DNA of 64,000 nt, from the NCBI GenBank assembly GCA_009746045.1, contig RPFO01001891.1, forward strand, positions 1 through 64,000, written 5' to 3'. The translations under genes and the position numbers were made by a program. The notes beneath the pieces were generated by a model. The model saw nothing but the letters and a program-made list of their open reading frames with translations. It was not told the origin of the DNA and ran no database searches. Shown one piece after another: positions 46,546 through 54,590 of this stretch; the first letter of the stretch is position 1, and every line of letters begins with the position of its first letter. Source of the DNA: Mesostigma viride (taxonomy: Eukaryota > Streptophyta > Mesostigmatophyceae > Mesostigmatales > Mesostigmataceae).

Positions 46546-47253
46546 TCATGGTGCGGTGCCAGCAATACACGCTCGCCGGCAGGAGGTGCAGGGGTCGCTG
46601 CAAGGGGCGCTCGTCTCGTTGCGCCGTGCACAGGACGAGGGCATCCGGAGCCTCCAAGGGCTGGTCCAGGACCAGCGGGTCAGGCCTTCGGAGGCGGGCC
46701 ACCTTCGCATTCTTCTCACCCCGGTAGCCAACGCCCCCTCCTCTTGGCCTGCAGGCGCTTGTAGCTCATCGTATCGGTGCGAACAGGGCGGACGGTGCGC
46801 GGCGGGGGGCGGCATAAGCGAAGAGGAAGCGGTGTTCGAGCGGGGCGTGTTGGAGAGGTAGGTTTTCTGGCTCGGGAGCTCGAAGCGCCAAGTGGGAGGG
46901 AGACGCCTGCTCGGCCACTGTTCGGCTAGCGACAACGGGCGCGGCGGGGGCGGGGGCGGGACCACTTGGACATCGTCATCGTCTCCTGTGAGGTCGATGA
47001 TGTCGCGCGTGAGATCGATAAATGGCGTGCGCCTGGGAGGAGGGGCGGGGGGGCGAGGGGGAGGGTTGGCAGGAGCAGGCGCCCTGGACCGCTTCGGCCG
47101 TGCCCGGGGAGGGGTGTACGTCATCCGGGCTGTCGATGTAGAGAATCGGGGGCGCCGCGGGGCGCCGCTACTCTTACCCGTCTCGTCGGAGGCGCGCACC
47201 CTGTGTGCGCGGCGGCGGACCTTGGAATTAGTGACAGAGCCGCGTCTCGTCAT
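46546..47253 (-). CDS. Pro/Arg-rich protein with tandem SUMO-interaction-like motifs
   Basis: Starts MTRRGSVTNSKVRRRAHRVR at 47253. Disordered, Pro- and Arg-rich, with FIDLTRDIIDLTGDDDDVQV near residue 90. This is two hydrophobic I-D-L-T cores, the second followed by four Asp, the classical shape of SUMO-interaction motifs. The C-terminal frame is uncertain: the frame to 46546 overlaps the plus-strand mini-domain gene, and an earlier end near 46720 looks more natural. Predicted to bind SUMO-modified host proteins. Confidence 0.5.
   Translation of the reverse strand: MTRRGSVTNSKVRRRAHRVRASDETGKSSGAPRRPRFSTSTARMTYTPPRARPKRSRAPAPANPPPRPPAPPPRRTPFIDLTRDIIDLTGDDDDVQVVPPPPPPRPLSLAEQWPSRRLPPTWRFELPSQKTYLSNTPRSNTASSSLMPPPAAHRPPCSHRYDELQAPAGQEEGALATGVRRMRRWPASEGLTRWSWTSPWRLRMPSSCARRNETSAPCSDPCTSCRRACIAGTAP
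46548..46727 (+). CDS. Small Cys3His mini-domain protein
   Basis: ATG at 46548 gives MVRCQQYTLAGRRCRGRCKG RSSRCAVHRTRASG, a mini-domain of C-x9-C-x10-C-x2-H form, then a short Ser/Arg tail to 46727. It overlaps the 3' part of the convergent SIM-like gene; the mini-domain match favours this frame as the real one. Confidence 0.55.
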   Translation: MVRCQQYTLAGRRCRGRCKGRSSRCAVHRTRASGASKGWSRTSGSGLRRRATFAFFSPR

Positions 47254-47363
47254 CCCGCTTATATGTCGAGGCGATAATTTTTGTATCCCGTGTTTACCTG
47301 GAAGAATATAAAAGGAGGACGCGAGCAGGTCGCATGCACACTGGACCCGCATCCGCCAAGAAG

Positions 47364-48092
47364 ATGTCCGCAAACGTCCGCAAAACGGACGCGACCGTGT
47401 CCGCGGACGTCCGTGTGACTCCCGACGGACGGATCTCCGTGATCGACGTGATTAAGATCGCATGCTTCATGAACCCGGATGGTACCTTTCAAAAGAATGC
47501 AAACATTCATGCATCGAATTATCTGTCAAGGGTGGAGAAGAATAATGTAGAGGCATCGAAGGGCATCGGGAAGTGGCAGTTCCCAGGGCAAGGACAGCGT
47601 GACACGCCTGTTGTTGATTTGGAGGGCCTCAAGAAGATTGTCTACATGCTTCCCACAGATGATCACGCGTCCACCGAACGCGTGACAACGACGAAGACAT
47701 TGGATGAACTCTTGGTCGCTCTGGTTGCTTCGTTGACAAGGAAGAGAAAGAGATGGTTCGAAAAGGATGTTCAGGCCAACCTTGCGGATGAGCTGGGTGG
47801 GGAGCGCGAGGTGAAGTGCAGGGCCGGTATAATAGACATCTTGTGCCGCGATACCAAGCTGCTGATCGAGGTGAAAGAGTTCAGTTCCGCCTTGGGCGGC
47901 ATCGGTCAACTTCTGGGGTACGGCCTCGACTACCCGGACTATACGAAGAGGCTGCATCTGTTTCGCACTCCCGCCTCCCTCAACGTCACCGCAGAGAGGC
48001 TGCTGGTATTCAAGGAGGTCTGCGACATGCACAACATCCACCTCACTTTGGATGCTGGCATCCAGTTACAGGACCCAAACATTGTAGGTTGA
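47364..48092 (+). CDS. Bro-like N-module fused to PD-(D/E)XK nuclease-like module (F)
   Basis: 242 residues, intact. Residues ~14-95: ADVRVTPDGRISVIDVIKIA, FPGQGQRDTPVVDLEGLKKI (Bro-like). Residues ~120-242: basic start (TRKRKRWFEKDVQANLADEL), EVKCRAGIIDILCRDTKLLI with D158, then EVKEF with E169 and K171, then GIGQLLGYGLDYPDYTKRLH LF. The D-x10-E-x-K spacing and following helix/strand are those of PD-(D/E)XK enzymes. A sequence-directed DNA nuclease is the simplest reading; activity is inferred. Confidence 0.8.
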   Translation: MSANVRKTDATVSADVRVTPDGRISVIDVIKIACFMNPDGTFQKNANIHASNYLSRVEKNNVEASKGIGKWQFPGQGQRDTPVVDLEGLKKIVYMLPTDDHASTERVTTTKTLDELLVALVASLTRKRKRWFEKDVQANLADELGGEREVKCRAGIIDILCRDTKLLIEVKEFSSALGGIGQLLGYGLDYPDYTKRLHLFRTPASLNVTAERLLVFKEVCDMHNIHLTLDAGIQLQDPNIVG

Positions 48093-48099
48093 GGGCGCG

Positions 48100-48130
48100 G
48101 CGCGTTTATCTCAAGGGTTAATATTTCTTC
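48100..48130 (+). promoter_or_regulatory. Shared Bro-type promoter motif (gene 48152)
   Basis: GCGCGTTTATCTCAAGGGTT then AATATTTCTTC, 22 bp before the ATG at 48152. It starts right after the stop of the upstream Bro-nuclease fusion, so the two genes are transcribed separately. Confidence 0.7.
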
Positions 48131-48151
48131 TGCCATTGCAGGAATGTGAAC

Positions 48152-49036
48152 ATGGCTCAGACCGTCGTGGCATACCTACAGCCGTCCAAGTCCCTGCCTG
48201 AGGGCATGGAGGACCCCTTCGCTAATAAGATCAGGGTAACGCCAGATGGCAAGATCTCGGTCTACGATCTGATATCAAGCATCGGGATGAAGAACCCCAG
48301 GCAGGTCTTTGGGGACTTGGCAAGAGATTGGCAGAACGATAAAGTTGTCCAGGGATTGGACAACTTCCGTTTTTCTGGCCAGGGCCAGCGAGACACACCG
48401 GTGACCGATCGAGCAGGCGCTATCAGAATTATCCAGTTACTTCCATGTAAGAAGGCGGCTGGGTTTCGCGACCGGCTGGGGCTGCTCTACGAGCGGTACC
48501 TGGACCTGGACCGCTCGCTGGCCGACGAGATCTACGCGCGCGCGGACGCCAGGGACCTGCAGCTCGCCAGCGACAAGCGCGTGAAGAGCTGCGACTCCAC
48601 CAAGAGCCACATGCAGGCCGTCAAGGAGAGCGGCGCCCCCTCCACGGCCGCCAACCCGGCCAGGGTCTACGCGCACATAAACGAGACCGAGAACTACACC
48701 GCGACCGGCATGCGCACCTACGACATCCGCCAGCTGCACGCGATGAAGAAGGGCGACTCCACCCGCGACTACTTCACGGAGTCCGTCAACGTGGGCATCG
48801 ACCTCATGAACGTGCTCAACCAGTCCGCGATAAAGAGGGGCGAGGACCCCGTCGCCAGCATGGACAACATAGGCAAGGAGCTATTCCCCGTGTTCGAGAG
48901 ACTGAAAATGCACGAGGAGGCGAGGCGGCCCCAGGACCGCTCCTTCGCCCTAGAGAACAAGCGCAAGAGAGAGGAGCACCGCGCCAACCAGAGGCTGCTG
49001 GCGGAGGCCAAGCAGGCCAAGTGCATAAAAACGTGA
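48152..49036 (+). CDS. Bro-like DNA-binding protein G
   Basis: 294 residues from MAQTVVAYLQPSKSLPEGME. N-terminal module: NKIRVTPDGKISVYDLISSI, FSGQGQRDTPVTDRAGAIRI, LPCKKAAGFRDRLGLLYERY. Linker: KSCDSTKSHMQAVKESGAPS. C-terminal module: DSTRDYFTESVNVGIDLMNV, then ENKRKREEHRANQRL. GC content rises sharply at ~48460, after the N-terminal module. The first module is AT-richer like its neighbour F, and the second is strongly GC-biased, as expected from a recombined mosaic. Confidence 0.75.
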   Translation: MAQTVVAYLQPSKSLPEGMEDPFANKIRVTPDGKISVYDLISSIGMKNPRQVFGDLARDWQNDKVVQGLDNFRFSGQGQRDTPVTDRAGAIRIIQLLPCKKAAGFRDRLGLLYERYLDLDRSLADEIYARADARDLQLASDKRVKSCDSTKSHMQAVKESGAPSTAANPARVYAHINETENYTATGMRTYDIRQLHAMKKGDSTRDYFTESVNVGIDLMNVLNQSAIKRGEDPVASMDNIGKELFPVFERLKMHEEARRPQDRSFALENKRKREEHRANQRLLAEAKQAKCIKT

Positions 49037-49187
49037 CTTCCATTGATCAAATCGAATCATATTTATTACCCCATTTCACACTGTATCACCCCATGAACGC
49101 ATCACGCATTCGCTGACAAAGCCACAAACAGTCGCAAGCCCTACAAAAAATAATGCACATAATCATCACGACAGTCCAAAAACTGAA
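49037..49187. other. Short AT-rich gap after Bro-like G
   Basis: AT-rich sequence without a gene. It may hold the 3' ends of the two convergent transcripts (CATATTTATTACCCC near 49060). Confidence 0.4.
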
Positions 49188-49786
49188 TCACTCCAAAACA
49201 GTCAACTCGGCGTGCGACGCCACGTGGTCGCTGCTCAGTTGGGACCACCAGCCCCACTCCCACGCGGGCGAGCTGGGGATGGCGCGCCCCTGATGCCTCC
49301 ACTTGGCCGTCATGACGTTGTGGCACTTGACCACAAAGGAGTAGGACCTGTCGGCGAAAGTCTTGCTCGAACCCAGACAGTCGAAGAGCCGCGCTCGGAT
49401 ACTCACCATCTTCGAACGGCTGACCCTCTTCCCGTGCCTGGCCAGCCCCTCGCGAACCTTGTCCCACAGGATCCACAGCTTCTCCTCCTTCCTCGCCCTC
49501 GGCGTCTCCAGCGCGTCCAAGCACTCCATGAAGCGATCGGGGCATATCAACTTCAAGACGGCCTCCAGCTGCCCGTCCTCCCGCCCGCCGAACCGGCGGC
49601 GATCCCCATTCTCCTTGCGGTACTCAGTTCCTCGCGCACTTCCTTTTCGAGCTTCTCGGCGGGTTGTCTGTACCTGCAGATCTCCCAGTAGACCTCGTCC
49701 ATCTCGGGGCAGATCCCGCGCCCAGCCGGCCAGATGCGTTCCAGGATGATCCGCAGGGCGATCGGGGGCAATGCCTGGAACATCAC
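49188..49786 (-). pseudogene. F-box-like gene (broken)
   Basis: Opens MMFQALPPIALRIILERIWP (an LPP...I...I-F-box-like start) with EMDEVYWEICRYRQPAEKLE. A downstream frame continues with ICPDRFMECLDALETPRARK and ends SSDHVASHAELTVLE. About one break. The short F-box-like start and folded remainder suggest a substrate adaptor. Confidence 0.5.
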
Positions 49787-49849
49787 ATCGACCGGGGGCT
49801 CGGGAACGGGGTCGCGCGCGGTGTCCTGGACCGTCTCCCACCCGGTGGC

Positions 49850-49922
49850 AGCGAAAGGAGGCGGCGGGGGAGGAGGAGGCGGCGGGGGAGGAGGAGGAGG
49901 CGGCGGCGGCGGCGGCGGCGGG
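49850..49922 (+). repeat. GGC/GGA simple repeat
   Basis: About 70 bp of GGCGGC and GGAGGA triplets, reading poly-Gly or poly-Ala/Pro. It separates the F-box-like gene from the large gene at 49987 and is probably a slippage product. Confidence 0.85.
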
Positions 49923-49986
49923 TCCCGGCAGAGCCCCCCCTGCGCGCAAGCACCACCGGCGGGGAGAAGGGGAAGTCAGCGAGCCA

Positions 49987-51525
49987 CTACACCAGGACGG
50001 ACCCCCGCCCGCTCTCATCGCACAACTCCGTCCACAAATCAAACCCAGACCCCTGACAGATGGCGGACAGCTGGCGCGCGAACCGGACCCCCGTGTACGA
50101 CATATGACACGACTGCTCGTGCTTATCCATCAGCAGGTGAGCGGATACCACCTGCCTGCGACGGTCGTCGAAGAACGCCCGCATGTCGCCCAGGACGCGC
50201 GCGCCCCATCCGTCGTACCCGCTCATGTCCCCCGTCCGGACGGCGTGCATGTCGGCGCGCGCCGTGCGCTCCACCTCGATGAAGCTCGAGTACGGCAGCA
50301 TCAGCTCGGCCACGTCCTCGGGCCACCTCCCCGCCGGGGCCTTGGCGAACCGCTCGCTCACCTTCTTGAACAGGGCCTCCACCTCCTGCCCGGTGGCGGG
50401 GACGCTCGTCAGGCGCCTGTACGCGTCGAACATCGTGACGAAATGGTCGTGCCAGTAGCACCGCCGGAACAGGAACAGCGCCGTGATCATGAAGACGAGG
50501 CCCGGACGCGAGCCGTACGCGTCGGCGAACACCCACCCCGCCGCCGCCAGGCTGTTCACGGCCTTGTCCACCTGCCCCCGCGCCACCATGTACAGGGCCT
50601 GCACAACGGGACGCCGCCCGTGGGTATCCTCGGCCATGTCGGCCCCGTTGTCGACCGGAAACAGCATGCGCACGGCGGTCGCGCGCTGCGGCGTGAACCG
50701 CCCGCCCCCCTTGCCGCCCTTGCCGCCGTCCCCGCCCGGCTCCGCGCACCACACGAACAGGTCGATCCCCTCCACGATGGCCTGGCGCTTGGCGGGCTTG
50801 TCCCCCGGGCACAGCACCCCCTGGAGCGCGCGGACCACGCGGCAAAACTCCCCCTCGTCGTTCTCGCGCGAGGCCTTGTGCAGGTGATCCATCCATCCCA
50901 GCACGATCTCCTTCGTCGCGGCGTCCCGCCGGTGCGCGCCCCCGACCTGCACCGGACGCGGGGGGCGGGTGGGAGTGGGGGAGTGGATGACGGGCTGGAA
51001 GCTCCCCCCGTTCAGGCCCTGGATGTCCGCCACCAACCGCCGGAAACGCTCCCTGAAACTCCGCCCCTCGGCCAACACGGCCTGCCCCTCGGGCGAGATC
51101 GAGTGGCAGGACATGGGAGGAGGGGCGCCCACCAGCATCACGTTCTTCTTGCTGTCACGCCAGGCCCCGATGCCGGCGGACCGCAGGGTGCCGTCGGAGT
51201 GGACCTCCACCACGTAGGCCTCCCCGCGGAAGACCATGCGCTCGATGGCTTTCGAAGTGAGAGAAACCCTGTCGCCGCCCGAATAGCCGGTCGCCACCCG
51301 GACCGCCGTCATGTAGCCGCCCATGACCGTCTCGCGCAGGGCGTCCCCCATCGCCGCGTAGATGACCCCCCGATGTTCCGGCGCCGCCTCCGCCCCGACG
51401 CGCGCCTCCACCCCCGCCTTCTTGAGGGCCTGGACCCCCTTCGGCCCCAGCCTGACCACGCCCCGCTCGACCCCCATGAAGGGAGACAAGATGTCCGTAA
51501 GGGCGTAGGCCATCTCCGACATCAT
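49987..51525 (-). CDS. Large unknown protein, upstream part possibly extending to 51712
   Basis: 512 residues from MMSEMAYALTDILSPFMGVE. An N-terminal part has DRVSLTSKAIERMVFRGEAY VVEVHSDGTLRSAGIGAW, and a Pro-rich linker follows. The helical C-terminal half contains VVRALQGVLCPGDKPAKRQA and FRRCYWHDHFVTMFDAYRRL. Just upstream another frame (to 51712) reads MIKEGGIFVVKVHPDGMMRQ VGWEEF, clearly similar to the EAYVVEVHSDGTLRSAG segment. So the domain is duplicated and the gene may be longer but broken at its start. Function unknown. Confidence 0.6.
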   Translation of the reverse strand: MMSEMAYALTDILSPFMGVERGVVRLGPKGVQALKKAGVEARVGAEAAPEHRGVIYAAMGDALRETVMGGYMTAVRVATGYSGGDRVSLTSKAIERMVFRGEAYVVEVHSDGTLRSAGIGAWRDSKKNVMLVGAPPPMSCHSISPEGQAVLAEGRSFRERFRRLVADIQGLNGGSFQPVIHSPTPTRPPRPVQVGGAHRRDAATKEIVLGWMDHLHKASRENDEGEFCRVVRALQGVLCPGDKPAKRQAIVEGIDLFVWCAEPGGDGGKGGKGGGRFTPQRATAVRMLFPVDNGADMAEDTHGRRPVVQALYMVARGQVDKAVNSLAAAGWVFADAYGSRPGLVFMITALFLFRRCYWHDHFVTMFDAYRRLTSVPATGQEVEALFKKVSERFAKAPAGRWPEDVAELMLPYSSFIEVERTARADMHAVRTGDMSGYDGWGARVLGDMRAFFDDRRRQVVSAHLLMDKHEQSCHMSYTGVRFARQLSAICQGSGFDLWTELCDESGRGSVLV

Positions 51526-51890
51526 CCACCGGAGCGCCCCCCCTCCGCGGAATCGATGTGGCAGGAGGAGGGGGGGGGATCGGCGACAGCCCCATGCTGC
51601 CGGAGTTGTCCACCGTGAACTCCTCCCAGCCCACCTGGCGCATCATACCATCAGGGTGCACCTTGACCACGAAAATGCCCCCCTCTTTGATCATGCCCGC
51701 CACCAGGGGCAAGAGGTGAGCGACGGCAGCATCCGCCAGCCCCTCGACAACGTGGGAGTCCGTGTCTGCCCGCGGCGAATCTGGAAAGCGAAATCAAGCA
51801 CGCGAGAAAAGCACGAGACAGGAGAGAAGATCAGGTGGCGCCACGGGCCATCAGCCTGCATGGCGAACACGAGGGGCGCCATCGAGCCCT

Positions 51891-52440
51891 GCCCCACAGA
51901 ACGCGGGGCTCACACGACATCCAGCACCCCACAACGTCCTGCCACGGAGAATGCGGGGCTCACACGACATGCAGCAATCGACAACGTCCTGCCACAAGGA
52001 ATGCGGGCCTCAAACGACATCCAGCGATCGACAACGTCCTGCCACAAGGAATGCGGGCCTCAAACGACATCCAGCAATCGACAACGTCCTGCCACAAGGA
52101 ATGCAGCTCTCATACGGCATCGAATCCCGATTCCCATCTCGCCACGGAGAATGCGGGCCTCAAACGACATCCAGCGATCGAGAACGTCCTGCCACAAGGA
52201 ATGCAGCTCTCATACGGCATCGAATCCCGATTCCCATCTCGCCACGGAGAATGCTGGCTTCAAACGACATCCAGCGATCGACAACGTCCTGCCACAAGGA
52301 ATGCAGCTCTCATACGGCATCGAATCCCGATTCCCATCTCGCCACGGAGAATGCGGCCCTCATGCGACATCCAGCAATCGAGAGCATCCTGCCACGAAGA
52401 ACGCCCCCCCTCACACGCTGTCACGGGGTTTGCCGACGAG
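51891..52440 (+). repeat. 50-bp minisatellite, eleven units in exact register
   Basis: GCCAC (first unit GCCCC) recurs every 50 bp from 51891 to 52391 without a single change of period. Two subtypes mix: one with GATCGACAACGTCCTGCCAC, one with CATCGAATCCCGATTCCCAT. Units have no stops in any forward frame, so three long overlapping frames are artefacts. There are no spacers, so it is not CRISPR. Confidence 0.95.
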
Positions 52441-52951
52441 AACACGCACCCATGAATGTAGCAAGACTTGACGCCCCAGCAGGCGATCTGTGAGGACAAG
52501 TGGGAAAGCGAGTGGCAGAGCGGTCAGACGGCCTGGTGTACTGCGATCTTGGAGCGGTCAGGCGGCCTGGAGGCCCGCGGGGTATCGCCCCTGTTTATGC
52601 ACATCCGCCCCTTTCCGTAACCGCCTCTCGGACCCAGCGGGATCGTGCTCGTGTGACGTCAGTCCACCAGGCGAAGGACCCCGCCAGCTTGTCCCGACCC
52701 GAGCCCGCGAGAAAACGCCTCCGTCAGCTTATCCGACCGAACCCGCGAGAGAACAGCGCGGAAGGCGGGAAACGCCCCCAGCCACGTGGGAGCGCCACAC
52801 AGAGCGCGCGCCGGGCCTTGCCGCGAGGGATGCATGATATAGGCGACCTGCCACGTGGGGCGCCGGGGAGAGCGAGAGAAGAGTCGAGTCCATTACATTT
52901 TGGGCAGACCGTAGACAGACCTCGGCATTCACGCAAACGACGCACGCAGCC
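52441..52951. other. Intergenic region, no supported gene
   Basis: GC-rich sequence with open but featureless frames and a partial direct repeat of ACCCGCGAGA near 52690 and 52740. It probably carries the promoter of the gene at 52952. Confidence 0.4.
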
Positions 52952-53716
52952 ATGGGGGCCTCGCGCGATTCCGCCAAGATAAGGGAGGAATTCATGATGA
53001 TGAAGCAGGACATGAAAATGGACACGCCGGTACGATGCGGCCGGTGCCAGGAGAGCAAGAATCCCAACCATTTCCTGGGTGGCAGGTACGCGCAGTGCGT
53101 GCAGTGCCGCGGGTTGTCGAAAGGACTCCTCTGCACCTCGGAACACGTCACGGCCGCCTCGACGCCGCGAGCTATCACCGTGCACAACCTGGCCCTCGCC
53201 AAGGAGGCGGCCATCCGGCTCTACGTATCAACCAGGAGGAATTCGGGGCCGGCGGCCAACACGCGCAACGCCATGGAGATCGTCCCCGAATTCTCCTACG
53301 AACCGCTGTTGCCGGGACATCTCGAAATGTCGCCGTGGCTGCCATACAGGGTCGATCCCTTCTGGTCGCCCCCTTATTCTGCCTCTTTTCGCGAGGAAAT
53401 TGATGCCAGCCTCGATAACATGTATCGTTGCCGGGGGAGCCTTGCCCCGCGCATGGTGGGGAAGTGCGCGTGCTGCCCCGGGGTCTGCTGGGACGCCTAC
53501 GAGCCCGTGACGGAAGGCGACCACACCCACGCACCCTCGATATGCGCCATGTGCATGGCCGTCGCGCTCGACGACGCCGACCCCGCAGAGGACCTCAAGT
53601 GCCCCATCTGCCTGGCGGAGCGCAGGGAGATGTGCCAGAGCCCCGCGCTGGTGTTCCCCTTCTTCCGCTACAACAAGGAGCGCTCCCTCATCGGCCGATG
53701 GAACGACCTCTACTAG
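52952..53716 (+). CDS. Zinc-finger/RING-like protein
   Basis: 254 residues, starting MGASRDSAKIREEFMMMKQD. N-terminal ribbon-like motif RCGRCQESKNPNHFLGGRYA then QCVQCRG (~28-54). The C-terminal module has CACCPGVCWDAY, APSICAMCMAVALDDADPAE then LKCPICLAERREMC and a final FPFF. The last Cys set resembles RING/zinc-ribbon E3 or transcription-factor modules; relatives lie at 12434 and, more distantly, 20962. It may be a ubiquitin ligase or transcription regulator. Three AATAAA-containing repeats follow the stop. Confidence 0.65.
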   Translation: MGASRDSAKIREEFMMMKQDMKMDTPVRCGRCQESKNPNHFLGGRYAQCVQCRGLSKGLLCTSEHVTAASTPRAITVHNLALAKEAAIRLYVSTRRNSGPAANTRNAMEIVPEFSYEPLLPGHLEMSPWLPYRVDPFWSPPYSASFREEIDASLDNMYRCRGSLAPRMVGKCACCPGVCWDAYEPVTEGDHTHAPSICAMCMAVALDDADPAEDLKCPICLAERREMCQSPALVFPFFRYNKERSLIGRWNDLY

Positions 53717-53765
53717 CTCACCCTGTTGTATGTCGGTTGATGCAACCGGATGCAGTAATGGATGT

Positions 53766-53826
53766 TGGCAATAAAGGGTGATGATAACTGGCAATAAAGT
53801 GTTATTATAATGTGCAATAAAGTGTG
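53766..53826 (+). terminator. Triple GCAATAAAGTG polyadenylation-like repeat
   Basis: GGCAATAAAGGGTG, GGCAATAAAGTG and TGCAATAAAGTG lie ~22 bp apart just after the stop of the 52952 gene. Repeated AATAAA signals would give efficient 3' processing if host-type polyadenylation is used. Confidence 0.5.
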
Positions 53827-53913
53827 ATCCAATCCGATTTCATTTTCCATTTGCATGCACCACCGCAGTTACCCGCCCTCTCACCAGATCGAGACTCACG
53901 ACCTCACCAATTG

Positions 53914-54148
53914 CGGTCGGTAATGGTTGAGCAAAACGGAAGTCACATTTTTCACGCCGCCCATCGACCCGGGTGCGCGCTGGGCGGTGAGCTTGACTTT
54001 TCGAGGTCCCGCGTTCTGCCCAACTCTTAAAAGCTTTTGGTATAAAAGTTGGGCAGAACGCCGAACCTTCTCCCACAGTTCTCACCCAACCCCGCTGTCC
54101 GCGGTCGGTCATGGTTGAGCAAAACGGAAGTCACACTTTTCACGCCCG
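53914..54148. repeat. Direct repeat flanking a hairpin
   Basis: GCGGTCGGTAATGGTTGAGC AAAACGGAAGTCAC-type ~45 bp at 53914 recurs at 54101 (GCGGTCGGTCATGGTTGAGC). The hairpin at 54011-54061 lies between them. The interval 53717-54438 has no gene. Confidence 0.75.
54011..54061. repeat. 15-bp perfect stem hairpin
   Basis: GCGTTCTGCCCAACT at 54011 pairs perfectly with AGTTGGGCAGAACGC, around a ~21-nt AT-rich loop containing AAGCTT. It sits between two direct repeats; its role is unknown. Confidence 0.8.
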
Positions 54149-54438
54149 TCACGAACCATCGCACCCCCAGGCTCGGGAGTAGGAGGGGATCGGTAGGCGG
54201 CAGCCCCACGGCTGGTGGTGACGGATGCCAGCATTATAAAGCACCTCTAAAGCCCGGCGACCCTCGAGCCAAGGTTGGCGGGGGTTGAGAAGGGGCAGTA
54301 AGCCCGTGACGGGTGTCAGTAAAAAGTCAAAAAAACTCCAATATTTTATCACTCAATTATCACTCAATCATCATCACTCAATAATAGCTCCCCGGTACCC
54401 CACAAGCCCCTATCACTCAATAGGGGTTATATTTAACT

Positions 54439-54530
54439 CGCATTTCTAATCACATCGATCACAGAGATCCATCCGTCGGGAGTCACACGGACGTCCGCGG
54501 ACAGGGTCACGTCCGTTTTGCGGCCGCCAG
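54439..54530 (-). pseudogene. Bro-like N-terminal fragment
   Basis: A minus-strand frame reads LSADVRVTPDGWISVIDVIR and then stops. This matches the N-terminal module of proteins F (47364) and the gene at 58323, down to the SADVRVTPDG word. Only the first ~25 residues remain. It lies head-to-head with the KilA-N nuclease-like gene at 54591. Confidence 0.7.
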
Positions 54531-54590
54531 GAAGGAAGCGGACGAGAAACGGGCGTCCAAACATCCGCCGCCACGCTCCCATCTGCAACC

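Noticed and set aside
51891-52440. CRISPR array
   Set aside because: Units are contiguous 50-bp repeats without unique spacers and in a eukaryotic-virus context.
51656-52493. Three overlapping frames of 206-271 codons across the 50-bp repeat
   Set aside because: The repeat unit has no stop in any forward frame, so long frames arise automatically; no start context or domain.
54011-54061. Bacterial-type rho-independent terminator
   Set aside because: There is no T-run after the stem and the context is a eukaryotic virus with AATAAA signals.
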